Source of the DNA: Firmicutes bacterium UBA3910
GTDB lineage: Bacteria > Bacillota > Limnochordia > Darwinibacteriales > Darwinibacteriaceae
DNA length: 32,898 bases
Direction: 5' to 3'
Assembly (NCBI GenBank): GCA_002391465.1
Contig: DGFC01000110.1
Location: 1-32,898, forward strand
The position numbers and the translations under genes are program-made. The notes beneath the pieces are model-generated. The model searched no databases. It had not been told where the DNA came from and saw nothing but the letters and a program-made list of their open reading frames with translations. This document shows positions 25,257 through 32,898 of this stretch, piece after piece; position 1 is the stretch's first letter; each line of letters begins with the position of its first letter.

Positions 25257-25769
25257 TTGTCAACTGTAATTGGTGTTTTCCGCGACGTCACCTCGGCGGA
25301 AAATGCAGTACGGGCTTTACGGGATAAAGGCTTCGGAGACAATGAAATATCGATTATAGCCAAGGATGACCAAAAGGGAAGAACAGGTAACCAAGATATG
25401 GAGACCGGTGATGATTTTGCCACCGACTCCATGGCAGACGGTACTGCCTGGGGTGGCGCGTTGGGTGGAGTCGCCGGCCTTCTGGCAGGTATGGGCGCGC
25501 TAGCCATTCCCGGTATTGGCCCGATTGTGGCTGCTGGGCCGCTGGCAGGAGTCCTCTCAGGTGCAGTCACCGGCGGAGTGGCTGGGGGCCTCATCGATCT
25601 GGGTATCCCGGAAGAACGGGGACGTCAGTACGAAGAGGACATAAAACAGGGAGGCGTGTTGGCTGTCGTTGAGACCAGCGAAGATAAAGTAAATGATGCC
25701 AGTTCCATTCTCAGGGAGAATGGTGCCAAAAGCGTGGAGACCCACGGGGGACGCGACAAGTCCAATTAG
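25257..25769 (+). CDS. YflT/general-stress-17M-like glycine-zipper protein
   Basis: The 170-residue protein begins with a ferredoxin-like stress-protein domain (IGVFRDVTSAENAVRALRDKGF). A long glycine-rich helical hairpin follows (about residues 62-115, GGALGGVAGLLAGMG and AGVLSGAVTGGVAGG), typical of glycine-zipper membrane-associating segments. The C-terminus repeats the domain type (LAVVETSEDKVNDASSILRENGA). The role is unknown beyond stress association in relatives. TTG 25257 follows AAAGGGGGAA 7 bases upstream. It separates ymxH from dapB and is followed by a terminator, so it ends this transcript. Confidence 0.8.
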   Translation: MSTVIGVFRDVTSAENAVRALRDKGFGDNEISIIAKDDQKGRTGNQDMETGDDFATDSMADGTAWGGALGGVAGLLAGMGALAIPGIGPIVAAGPLAGVLSGAVTGGVAGGLIDLGIPEERGRQYEEDIKQGGVLAVVETSEDKVNDASSILRENGAKSVETHGGRDKSN

Positions 25770-25793
25770 CTGGCAGGAGAACAAACGTTTTGA

Positions 25794-25827
25794 GAAAGGC
25801 ATCCGAGCATGGGTGCCTTTTCTTTTT
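25794..25827 (+). terminator. Intrinsic terminator before dapB
   Basis: AAAGGCATCC (25795-25804) pairs with GGGTGCCTTT (25811-25820), with one G-U pair and loop GAGCAT, followed by T-rich TCTTTTTG. It ends the ymxH/stress-protein transcript. TAGAAT at 25872-25877 is a possible -10 for dapB, but no -35 is evident. Confidence 0.85.
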
Positions 25828-25906
25828 GTCGCACCCAAACTAAGGGTGGGCAGGAAAGACAGACCCGAACCTAGAATGAAAAGCGGAGCAGAGGAGGTGG
25901 ATTCAC

Positions 25907-26614
25907 ATGAGGGTATTAGTCAACGGGGCCACCGGGAAAATGGGTCAGGAAGTGTGTAAAGCGATTCAAAATGCCCCCAACCTCACATTGGTGGGCGGCG
26001 TCAATTCTTCCGGAAAAGGCCCGTTAGATGTGGAAATGTTTTCAGATTTGGGTCAGGCTTTAGATGTAACAAGGCCAGATGTGGTCGTAGATTTCACCAC
26101 CCCCCAAATAGTTGAAAGCAACATGGAGATCTGCTTTGCCAAAAATGTGCCTATGGTGATCGGTACTACCGGTCTGTCCGCAGAGGCACTGGAGAAGTGG
26201 AAGACACGGGCTGCCCAGTCCGGGTGGCGGGCTGTGATCGCTCCCAACTTCGCCATAGGGGCCGTACTGATGATGAAGTATGCCCAGGAAGCTGCCGTCT
26301 TTTTTGACAAAGTAGAGATTATTGAGTACCATCACGACCGCAAGTTGGATGCTCCCTCTGGCACGGCTCTCCGGACCAAACAGCTTATTCAAGAGGCTAG
26401 GGACATGTCCGTTCCCATCCACAGCGTGCGGCTGCCAGGTTTGGTGGCACATCAGGAAGTGATTTTGGGCCTGCCCGGTCAGACGCTCACCATCAGGCAC
26501 GATTCGAACAATCGCGAAAGCTTTATGCCTGGGGTGTTGCTTGCGATTGAAAGGATTCCTGAAATTAAGGGAGTGGTAGTGGGACTAGAACATATTCTCT
26601 TCACCGACATATAG
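25907..26614 (+). CDS. dapB: 4-hydroxy-tetrahydrodipicolinate reductase
   Basis: DapB reduces 4-hydroxy-tetrahydrodipicolinate to tetrahydrodipicolinate with NAD(P)H in the lysine/meso-DAP pathway. The 235-residue protein has the Rossmann motif NGATGKMGQ at residues 6-14, FTTP and IGTTG cofactor loops, and the catalytic EYHHDRKLDAPSGTA region. It is a little shorter than E. coli DapB (273). ATG 25907 follows GAGGAGG. It opens the dapB-dpaA-dpaB-asd-dapG-dapA block, so DAP and dipicolinate share precursors from one locus. Confidence 0.95.
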   Translation: MRVLVNGATGKMGQEVCKAIQNAPNLTLVGGVNSSGKGPLDVEMFSDLGQALDVTRPDVVVDFTTPQIVESNMEICFAKNVPMVIGTTGLSAEALEKWKTRAAQSGWRAVIAPNFAIGAVLMMKYAQEAAVFFDKVEIIEYHHDRKLDAPSGTALRTKQLIQEARDMSVPIHSVRLPGLVAHQEVILGLPGQTLTIRHDSNNRESFMPGVLLAIERIPEIKGVVVGLEHILFTDI

Positions 26615-26645
26615 TACTAATGAGTTTCGGTGAGGAGGTCTGGTC

Positions 26646-27551
26646 ATGGCTGGCAATCTAGCGGGAAAGCCTATAGCAATGCTAGGTTGTGATCAGCGAG
26701 AGGTTGATTTAGCCATCGCTCTCATTGGCTTGGGCGCAGACCTGCGCTTGGTGGGATTTCCGCAGGTGCCATCCTTGAAAAGGGCACTGCATTTTCAAGT
26801 TCCGGCTGAGGCGGTAAGGGGTGCCCGAGCAGTGATTGCCCCCATGAGCAATACGAATATGGAGGGGGCCATCACCGACAGGTTGGATGGAAGCGATGAA
26901 GCGATAGATCTGACCGAGTTGATTCCCTTGATGTCGTCAGGTACGCCCCTCTTGATTGGTGTGGCGAAGCCCGTTGTCCGTGGTTTGAGTACAAAATACG
27001 GGCTGCGGCTGGTGGAGATTGCGGAAATCGATGAGCTGGCCATTCTTAATTCCATTCCCACAGCAGAGGGTGCCCTGCAGCTGGCGATGGAGAACACGTC
27101 GATCACGATCCACAATTCCCGCTGTCTGGTTTTGGGATTAGGTCGCTGCGGTACTACAATTGCCCATATGCTGCTTGCCCTGGGGGCTAAGGTCACGGTT
27201 GCGTCCCGCTCCGGTGTGGAGCTGGCGCGGGCTGCAGTTTTTGGCGCAGAGCGGCTCGAGTTGGATAACCTGCACGCGGCTGTTGATTTCGATGTGATAT
27301 TCAACACCATTCCCGCCATGGTTCTGCCCTGGTCTTATTTGAGATTGTTGAAGTCCAATACTGTTATAATCGATATTGCTGCCAGTCCAGGCGGTACCGA
27401 CTTTGCTGCCGCTGAAGAGTTGGGCATCAAGGCCATTCATGCCCTATCTCTACCCGGTCGAGTGGCACCGCAGACGGCCGGTGAGATTCTAGTACGAACA
27501 ATTCCTCGCCTACTCGAAAATCTTTTGGGAGAGGAACACCATGAGACTTAA
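26646..27551 (+). CDS. dpaA: Dipicolinate synthase subunit A (SpoVFA)
   Basis: DpaA, with DpaB, oxidises dihydroxy/hydroxy-tetrahydrodipicolinate to dipicolinate in the mother cell, for loading into the spore core. The 301-residue protein has an N-terminal MLGCDQRE segment, then a Rossmann nucleotide site CLVLGLGRCGTTIAHMLLALGAKV (about residues 160-180). Typical SpoVFA segments NSIPTAEGA and DIAASPGGTDF are present. ATG 26646 follows GAGGAGG. It overlaps dpaB by 11 bp, so the two are co-translated. Confidence 0.95.
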   Translation: MAGNLAGKPIAMLGCDQREVDLAIALIGLGADLRLVGFPQVPSLKRALHFQVPAEAVRGARAVIAPMSNTNMEGAITDRLDGSDEAIDLTELIPLMSSGTPLLIGVAKPVVRGLSTKYGLRLVEIAEIDELAILNSIPTAEGALQLAMENTSITIHNSRCLVLGLGRCGTTIAHMLLALGAKVTVASRSGVELARAAVFGAERLELDNLHAAVDFDVIFNTIPAMVLPWSYLRLLKSNTVIIDIAASPGGTDFAAAEELGIKAIHALSLPGRVAPQTAGEILVRTIPRLLENLLGEEHHET

Positions 27552-28143
27552 GGGTAAGAATATAGGATTTGCCTTGACGGGCAGCCACTGCACCTATGAG
27601 GAGATCTGGCCCCAGATTGAGAGGTTGAAGGAGTGGGGAGCCCAGATCTATCCCATTGCCTCAGAGACAGTTGCTTCCTTTGACACCCGCTTTGGACGGG
27701 CTGTTGACATCCTGGGGCAGTTCGAACGATTAGCAGAGAGGCCTGTTGTCAAGACAATTGTGGAGGCAGAGCCTTTGGGCCCATCCAAAGTGTTGGACTG
27801 TTTGATTATCGCTCCCTGTACAGGTAACACCTGTGCAAAGCTGGCTAATGCCATTACGGACAGTGCAGTTTTAATGGCGGCCAAGGCACACCTACGTAAC
27901 GGTAAGCCCTTGGTTTTGGCCATCTCCACCAATGATGCCCTGGGGTTGAATGCAAAGAATATTGGGGTTTTGCTGAGTACACCCAATGTTTATTTCGTGC
28001 CGATGGGCCAGGACAATCCCGGTGAAAAACCCCGTTCTTTGGTGGCAGACATGGAATTGATCCCAGAAACGATAGAAAAAGCGTTGCAATACCAGCAACT
28101 TCAGCCTATGATTATCGAAAGGAAATTAAGAAGAGTACGTTAA
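27541..28143 (+). CDS. dpaB: Dipicolinate synthase subunit B (SpoVFB)
   Basis: This is the flavoprotein subunit of dipicolinate synthase, of the homo-oligomeric flavin-containing Cys decarboxylase (HFCD) fold. The 200-residue protein has GFALTGSHCTYEE at the N-terminus, the IIAPCTGNTCAKLANAI flavin-binding loop and LAISTNDALGLN. The start overlaps dpaA by 11 bp, which suggests coupling and equal dosage. asd begins 18 bp later with AAAGGAG. Confidence 0.95.
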   Translation: MRLKGKNIGFALTGSHCTYEEIWPQIERLKEWGAQIYPIASETVASFDTRFGRAVDILGQFERLAERPVVKTIVEAEPLGPSKVLDCLIIAPCTGNTCAKLANAITDSAVLMAAKAHLRNGKPLVLAISTNDALGLNAKNIGVLLSTPNVYFVPMGQDNPGEKPRSLVADMELIPETIEKALQYQQLQPMIIERKLRRVR

Positions 28144-28161
28144 CTAAAGGAGCGATTTAGC

Positions 28162-29193
28162 ATGAAAGCTTTTAATGTGGCAATATTAGGAGCAACCGGC
28201 ATGGTCGGGCAGGAGTTGCTCGATATTTTGGTGGAGAGGGAATTCCCCATCAAGAATCTAACACTCCTTTCGTCCCCCCGTTCCGCTGGGACTAGGGTTC
28301 TGGTTGGTGGTAAGGAATACGCTGTACAGGAAGTGTCGGCAGAGGGGTTTCGTGATGTGGATATCGCCTTTTTCGCCGCAGGTGGATCCGTGAGCAAAGA
28401 ATGGGCGCAGGTTGCCGTCGATGTCGGTGCTTTAGTGATTGACAACACGAGCGCCTTTCGTCTGCGCGATGATGTGCCCCTAATTGTACCGGAGATTAAC
28501 GGTGATGAGGTTCTTAACCATCAGGGCATCATTTCCAACCCCAACTGTTCTACAATCATTATGGCTCTCGTGTTAAAGCCAATCCTAGATCGGGCTGGCA
28601 TCAAACGGGTGGTAGTTTCAACTTACCAGGCTGTATCGGGGGCAGGCGGTCGGGCCATGGACGAACTGCGCCGTCAGACCGAGGATTATGTGATGGGCCG
28701 CGAGCTAGAGGCTCACATTTTACCCTTTGCAGGCGGTGACAAACACTATCCCATTGCTTTTAACCTACTGCCTCAGATCGATGATTTCTCTGAGGAAGGT
28801 TATACACTGGAAGAATGGAAGATGGTGCGGGAGACCCAGAAGCTGTTTGGCGATCCTGACTTTAGAGTTACTCCCACCACTATCCGCGTCCCGGTCATGC
28901 GTTCCCACAGCGAAAGCATTAACGTGGAAACGGTGGAACCCCTCTCGCCAGAGGAATGCCGAGAGCTCTTAGCTAACGCTCCCGGTGTTGAGGTTATCGA
29001 TGATATCAGTAAGCAGGAATATCCCATGCCGCTTTTTACATCCAATCAGGATGCTGTTTATGTGGGCAGGATCCGTAGGGATCTTACGGTGGAAAACGGG
29101 TTAAACCTCTGGGTTGTGGGCGACCAGATAAGGAAAGGCGCAGCTCTCAACGCGGTGCAGATCGCGGAGTACTACGTCCGGAAAATGGGGTGA
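28162..29193 (+). CDS. asd: Aspartate-semialdehyde dehydrogenase
   Basis: Asd reduces aspartyl phosphate to aspartate semialdehyde with NADPH, feeding lysine, DAP, dipicolinate, threonine and methionine synthesis. At 343 residues it matches the family. The GATGMVGQELL cofactor motif is at residues 9-19. The catalytic cysteine lies in SNPNCSTI, and the binding-site segment GAGGRAMDELRRQ is also visible. AAAGGAG (28146-28152) serves ATG 28162. It ends 4 bp before the dapG start. Confidence 0.96.
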   Translation: MKAFNVAILGATGMVGQELLDILVEREFPIKNLTLLSSPRSAGTRVLVGGKEYAVQEVSAEGFRDVDIAFFAAGGSVSKEWAQVAVDVGALVIDNTSAFRLRDDVPLIVPEINGDEVLNHQGIISNPNCSTIIMALVLKPILDRAGIKRVVVSTYQAVSGAGGRAMDELRRQTEDYVMGRELEAHILPFAGGDKHYPIAFNLLPQIDDFSEEGYTLEEWKMVRETQKLFGDPDFRVTPTTIRVPVMRSHSESINVETVEPLSPEECRELLANAPGVEVIDDISKQEYPMPLFTSNQDAVYVGRIRRDLTVENGLNLWVVGDQIRKGAALNAVQIAEYYVRKMG

Positions 29194-29197
29194 TGCT

Positions 29198-30421
29198 GTG
29201 CGCACAATCATCCAGAAGTTTGGGGGCACATCCCTCGCTTCCCAGGCTGACCGGGAAATGGCATATGAAAGGGTATGGGCGACCGCCCAGGCGGGATACA
29301 GCCCGGTTGTAGTCGTATCCGCCATGGGTCGAAGGGGTGAGCCCTACGCCACTGACACTCTGCTCGACCTTCTCCATGGGACCAATCCAGAGGCGGCCGG
29401 CGCCAACACCGACCTTCTTCTCTCTTGTGGTGAAGTAATCGCGGCAGCTGTCTTTGCTGAAGGGTTAAACCGTTTAGGCCTGTCTGCAGTTGCCATGACT
29501 GGCTGGCAGTGTGGGATTTACACCGACGATACCCACGGAAGTGCTCGCGTGGTAGGGGTGGAGAGTGAGCGTCTCCTGTCTGTTCTGCGGGAAGGGAAGG
29601 TTCCGGTTGTAGCCGGTTTCCAAGGAGTGACCGAGGCCGGGGCAGTAACAACCCTTGGTAGGGGAGGCAGTGATACCACCGCCGCGGTACTCGGTGTGGC
29701 CTTGAAAGCAGAGCGTCTGGAGATCTACACCGATGTGGACGGGGTGAAAACGGCAGATCCTAAGCTTGTGCCGGAGGCTGCCACCCTCAAATCGCTTTCC
29801 TACAGGGAAGTTGTGGAGCTTGCCCATATGGGGGCTAAAGTCCTCCATCCCCGGGCTGCCGAGATCAGTATGGAAGAGGGGATTCCAATCCAAATTCTCT
29901 CCCTTGCGGACTCGGGCAGTGGGACTGTCATTGGCCACGGCGTGAAGCAGCGGGGCGGTGAACGAATCGGTGACCGGGTGGTGACAGGCATCGCCCATCT
30001 AAGCCGGCGAGCTCAGGTGAAGATATCCGGGCAGGATGACTTCCATAAATCAAGTGTAACAAAGAGAATATTCCAAATGCTTGCTGACGCTGGCGTGAGT
30101 ATTGATCTGATTTTCCTATCGTCCGAACTTATCGCCTTCATTATCGATGAGGAACAGGTAGCGGTAGCGCGTGAAGTTTTGACGCCTTTGGACTTAGATG
30201 TTAAGATCGAGGTAGGATTTGCCAAAGTATCGGTGGTTGGAGCAGGAATGCACGGTGTCCCCGGCGTCATGGCTAGGGTCGTAAACTGCTTAGAATCGGA
30301 ATATATCCCTATCTTTCAGACAACTGACTCGCACGCCAACATTTCCTGTTTGATATTGGAGGAACATCTGTCCCGTGCAGTGCGTGCGTTGCACAATGAA
30401 TTTCAACTTGATCGGATTTAG
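29198..30421 (+). CDS. dapG: Aspartokinase I (DapG type)
   Basis: This enzyme phosphorylates aspartate at the head of the pathway; the DapG isozyme is tied to DAP and dipicolinate synthesis and is feedback-inhibited by meso-DAP in Bacillus. The 407-residue protein has QKFGGTS at the N-terminus, a GRGGSDTTAAVLG catalytic core and YTDVDGVKTADPK. Two C-terminal ACT domains (about residues 265-407) contain GMHGVPGVMARV. GTG 29198 follows GGGGTG, just after the asd stop. It ends 12 bp before dapA. Confidence 0.95.
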   Translation: MRTIIQKFGGTSLASQADREMAYERVWATAQAGYSPVVVVSAMGRRGEPYATDTLLDLLHGTNPEAAGANTDLLLSCGEVIAAAVFAEGLNRLGLSAVAMTGWQCGIYTDDTHGSARVVGVESERLLSVLREGKVPVVAGFQGVTEAGAVTTLGRGGSDTTAAVLGVALKAERLEIYTDVDGVKTADPKLVPEAATLKSLSYREVVELAHMGAKVLHPRAAEISMEEGIPIQILSLADSGSGTVIGHGVKQRGGERIGDRVVTGIAHLSRRAQVKISGQDDFHKSSVTKRIFQMLADAGVSIDLIFLSSELIAFIIDEEQVAVAREVLTPLDLDVKIEVGFAKVSVVGAGMHGVPGVMARVVNCLESEYIPIFQTTDSHANISCLILEEHLSRAVRALHNEFQLDRI

Positions 30422-30433
30422 GAGGTAAAATCG

Positions 30434-31315
30434 ATGAAGTCAGGTCAGCTCTTTACCGCAATGGTCACCCCCATGCATAAGGACGGCTCCGTAAACTATA
30501 TGGCCGCTGTGGCCTTGGCCCAGCGTCTAGCAGAGAATGGCTCGGACGGGGTGGTTTTGAGCGGCACTACGGGCGAGAGCCCAACATTGAGTTTTGACGA
30601 GAAGGCGAAGCTGTTCGCAGAGGTTACAGATGCTCTGGGTGGGCAGATTGAGATTATTGCGGGAACGGGCTCTAACTGCACCCAGGACAGTATTACCTTG
30701 ACCAAGGCAGCAGAAAGCGCCGGTGTGGACGGTATTATGCTTGTCGCACCCTATTACAACAAGCCTTCTCAAGAGGGACTCTATCAGCACTTCAGAGCAG
30801 TGGCGGAAAGTACTTCCTTGCCCGTCATGCTTTATAACGTTCCCGGTAGGACCAACTCCAATATCCTGCCCGAGACGGTGGCCCGCTTAGCAGAAATCGA
30901 AAACATAGTAGCCATTAAAGAGGCAAGTGGGAGCTTGGATCAGGTTAGTCTTTTGAAGACAATGGTACCGGAGGATTTCTTGATCTACTCCGGTGATGAC
31001 TCCCTGACCCTTCCCATCTTGGCTGTGGGGGGTGCAGGGGTTGTAAGCGTTGTGTCCCACCTAGTGGGACGGGAGATTAAGGCAATGATCGACGCCTTCC
31101 TTCAGGGCAGGACAGAGGATGCTTTGGAGATCCATCTCAAACTCATGCCCCTCTTTAAAGCGATGTTTTTGACAACAAATCCTGTGCCCGTCAAACGGGC
31201 TCTTGAGTATGTTGGGTTCGAAACGGGCCCGCTCCGTTTGCCCTTGGTTGATCTTACTGAAGCGGAAGCACAGAGGATCAAGGATGTCCTGTTCAAATTG
31301 GGATTGGGTTCGTAA
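30434..31315 (+). CDS. dapA: 4-hydroxy-tetrahydrodipicolinate synthase
   Basis: DapA is a class I aldolase that condenses pyruvate with aspartate semialdehyde. The 293-residue protein has [10 protein letters not shown], the tyrosine-containing LYNVPGRTN and the Schiff-base lysine in [12 protein letters not shown] 30434 follows AGGAGG (30420-30425). It is the last gene of the dapB-dpaAB-asd-dapG-dapA block and is closed by a terminator at 31326. All enzymes from aspartate to dipicolinate are thus encoded here. Confidence 0.96.
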   Translation: MKSGQLFTAMVTPMHKDGSVNYMAAVALAQRLAENGSDGVVLSGTTGESPTLSFDEKAKLFAEVTDALGGQIEIIAGTGSNCTQDSITLTKAAESAGVDGIMLVAPYYNKPSQEGLYQHFRAVAESTSLPVMLYNVPGRTNSNILPETVARLAEIENIVAIKEASGSLDQVSLLKTMVPEDFLIYSGDDSLTLPILAVGGAGVVSVVSHLVGREIKAMIDAFLQGRTEDALEIHLKLMPLFKAMFLTTNPVPVKRALEYVGFETGPLRLPLVDLTEAEAQRIKDVLFKLGLGS

Positions 31316-31325
31316 GGAAGAAACT

Positions 31326-31361
31326 CCCCGCTTGGCAGCAATCGCCGGGCGGGGTTTTCCT
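31326..31361 (+). terminator. Intrinsic terminator after dapA
   Basis: CCCCGC (31326-31331) pairs with GCGGGG (31349-31354), with GGC/GCC extending the inner stem, followed by TTTTCCTTTTATTT. It ends the dap/dpa transcript. Confidence 0.85.
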
Positions 31362-31366
31362 TTTAT

Positions 31367-31395
31367 TTGATTAATCTCTGCCACTTGTGTATAAT
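31367..31395 (+). promoter_or_regulatory. Vegetative (sigmaA-type) promoter of rnj
   Basis: TTGATT (31367-31372), a 17-bp spacer, and consensus TATAAT (31390-31395). The expected start of transcription is near 31402, giving a leader of about 110 bases before the rnj ATG. Confidence 0.8.
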
Positions 31396-31430
31396 ATATA
31401 AATACGTGACTTGTTCGGTTAGTGAAGTTC

Positions 31431-31466
31431 AACCACCGTGTGCGACCGGAGGGTGGTTTTCTTTTA
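31431..31466 (+). terminator. Terminator-like hairpin in the rnj leader
   Basis: AACCACC (31431-31437) pairs with GGTGGTT (31452-31458) around a 14-base loop, and TTCTTTTA follows. It lies between the rnj promoter and the rnj start, so it could act as an attenuator, or it could be a processing site for RNase J itself. Confidence 0.6.
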
Positions 31467-31510
31467 CTGTCAAATTTAGTCATAGTTGTACTGGAGGTGC
31501 ATAAAACTGC

Positions 31511-32898
31511 ATGTTGAAAGAAAAAAATAGAATACGAATCCTTCCCCTAGGCGGTTTGGGCGAGATCGGCAAGAATATGACGCTGGTCGAGATAGGCGAC
31601 GACATTGTGGTAATAGACGTTGGCGTTATGTTCCCGGAAGACGATATGCCAGGGGTAGACTTGGTGATCCCGGATATCACCTACTTACTTGAGAATGCTG
31701 AAAGGGTTAAAGGCATTTTCCTCACGCACGGACATGAGGACCACATCGGCGGTGTCCCCTATGTGTTGCGCAAATTGAATGTGCCCGTTTACGGCACCAA
31801 GTTGACCTTGGGGCTTCTGCGGGTTAAGTTGAACGAGCACGGATTAGAACGGGTCGCAGATCTGCGGGAGATCACAGCTGGTCAGCGCATTCAAGTGGGG
31901 AACTTCGACATAGAATTCATCCATGTAAATCACAGTATTGCAGGAGTCGTAGCCTTGGCGTTCCACACGCCCCTTGGCGTAATTGTATACAGCAGCGACT
32001 TCAAGTTCGATCAGACGCCCTATGATGGCAGACCCGCTGATTTCCACAAATTTGCCGAGTTGGGTCAAAAAGGTGTTTTGTGTCTTTTGTCTGACTCAAC
32101 CAATGCGGAAAGGCCTGGTTACACCGCCTCTGAAAAGTCTGTGGGAGAAACGTTCCGGCAGCTTTTCAGCAACGCAGAGGGGCGGATCCTAGTTGCAACC
32201 TTTGCGTCTAACGTTCACCGTCTCCAACAGATCTTCGATGCGGCCGAGCGGGAAAATCGCAAGGTGAGCGTGACTGGGCGAAGTATGATCCGCGTAGTGG
32301 AAGTGGCCAGTGAATTGGGTTACTTAGATATTCCCGCTGGACTTTTGGTCGAGCTAGATGAACTAGAGCGTCTCCCACGGGAACAGGCTGTGATCATAAC
32401 CACCGGAAGTCAGGGAGAGCCTATGGCTGCCCTAAGCAGGATGGCCATGGCTGAGCACCACCGTATTACCATTGAACCGGGCGATACGGTAATCATTTCC
32501 GCAACACCCATTCCGGGCAACGAAAAATCGGTGGGACGGATCATCAACCAGCTGTTTAAAGAAGGTGCAAAGGTGCACTACGAGCCACACTTGGGGATAC
32601 ACACTTCGGGCCATGCCCAGCAGGAAGAACTGAAGCTGCTCCTGAACCTGTGTAAACCAAAGTATTTCATTCCCATCCACGGCGAGCACCGAATGCTGCT
32701 CAAGCACGCTGAGCTGGCAGAGGCTACTGGGGTTCCCAAGGATAACATCATCATAGGTGAGATTGGGCTTCCGGTGGAGTTTTCTGCCGAAGGAGTTCGC
32801 ATCAGGGATCGGGTGCAGGCGGGACAGGTCTTTGTTGATGGTCTGGGCGTGGGCGATGTGGGCAACATCGTTCTGCGGGACAGGCGTCAGCTGTCCAC
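31511..32898 (+). CDS. rnj: Ribonuclease J, 3' partial
   Basis: RNase J is a metallo-beta-lactamase/beta-CASP enzyme with endonuclease and 5'-3' exonuclease activity in mRNA decay and rRNA maturation. The frame stays open to the window end, giving 462 of about 555 residues. The zinc motif HGHEDH is at residues 73-78, preceded by LPLGGLGEIGKNM. SDSTNAERPGYTASE, the beta-CASP loop TTGSQGEPMAAL and GIHTSGHA are also seen. GGAGGTG at 31493-31499 is 11 bases from ATG 31511. As in Bacillus rnjB, it follows dapA. Whether this is J1 or J2 cannot be told. Confidence 0.95.
   Translation, partial: MLKEKNRIRILPLGGLGEIGKNMTLVEIGDDIVVIDVGVMFPEDDMPGVDLVIPDITYLLENAERVKGIFLTHGHEDHIGGVPYVLRKLNVPVYGTKLTLGLLRVKLNEHGLERVADLREITAGQRIQVGNFDIEFIHVNHSIAGVVALAFHTPLGVIVYSSDFKFDQTPYDGRPADFHKFAELGQKGVLCLLSDSTNAERPGYTASEKSVGETFRQLFSNAEGRILVATFASNVHRLQQIFDAAERENRKVSVTGRSMIRVVEVASELGYLDIPAGLLVELDELERLPREQAVIITTGSQGEPMAALSRMAMAEHHRITIEPGDTVIISATPIPGNEKSVGRIINQLFKEGAKVHYEPHLGIHTSGHAQQEELKLLLNLCKPKYFIPIHGEHRMLLKHAELAEATGVPKDNIIIGEIGLPVEFSAEGVRIRDRVQAGQVFVDGLGVGDVGNIVLRDRRQLS

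Overview
This window reads as a fragment of an anaerobic, endospore-forming member of the Firmicutes (Bacillota). Three things support that: the order dxs-nadK-argR-recN-spoIVB...spo0A; a second sporulation and dipicolinate/lysine block (ylxY, mlpA, ymxH, dapB, dpaA, dpaB, asd, dapG, dapA, rnj) in the order known from Bacillus and Clostridia; and a complete B12-dependent glutamate mutase operon. A secreted protein that looks like an outer-membrane beta-barrel raises the possibility of a diderm Firmicute, such as a Limnochordia-type lineage. That placement is inference. The first 19 bases are a Tn5/Nextera mosaic end, so the left edge is sequencing adapter and dxs is cut by the contig end.

Layout: 1-19 adapter. 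20-6178 holds dxs (5' partial), nadK, argR, recN and spoIVB, the classical pre-spo0A block; tlyA/yqxC, often found between dxs and argR, is absent. An intrinsic terminator lies inside the last codons of spoIVB. 6225-14155 is a glutamate catabolic operon of the methylaspartate pathway: glmS, glmL, glmE, an AtuA/DUF1446 protein, a DUF4387 protein, methylaspartate ammonia-lyase, a class I fumarase alpha-type subunit (probable mesaconase half), and a P-loop protein with a tRNA-synthetase 'second additional domain'-like C-terminus. 14166-14936 is spo0A, only 10 bp behind the operon and followed by a strong terminator. Its receiver domain has lost the phosphoacceptor aspartate. 15007-18234 is a cell-envelope operon (steA, steB-like, GT2 glycosyltransferase, MraY/WecA-like transferase). 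18282-20664 carries a LysM/SleB-type cortex hydrolase and two polysaccharide deacetylases (pdaB, ylxY). 20665-21861 (minus strand) is an SH3-GH18-like protein. 21976-25769 holds mlpA, a dimeric dUTPase/MazG-like gene, the beta-barrel candidate, ymxH and a glycine-zipper stress protein. 25907-31315 is dapB-dpaA-dpaB-asd-dapG-dapA. 31511 to the end is rnj (3' partial), with its own promoter and a terminator-like leader hairpin.

How the genes work together: asd, dapG, dapA and dapB make (tetrahydro)dipicolinate, and dpaAB turn it into the spore-core chelator dipicolinate. spoIVB, pdaB, the SleB-like hydrolase, ylxY, ymxH and the GH18-like protein belong to spore formation, cortex handling or germination. 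The glutamate mutase operon converts glutamate to methylaspartate and mesaconate, for fermentation to acetate and pyruvate. Its position between spoIVB and a Spo0A with an apparently non-phosphorylatable receiver suggests a physical link between amino-acid fermentation and the sporulation decision. No rRNA, tRNA, CRISPR array or insertion sequence was found, and no gene-free stretch exceeds 300 bases.
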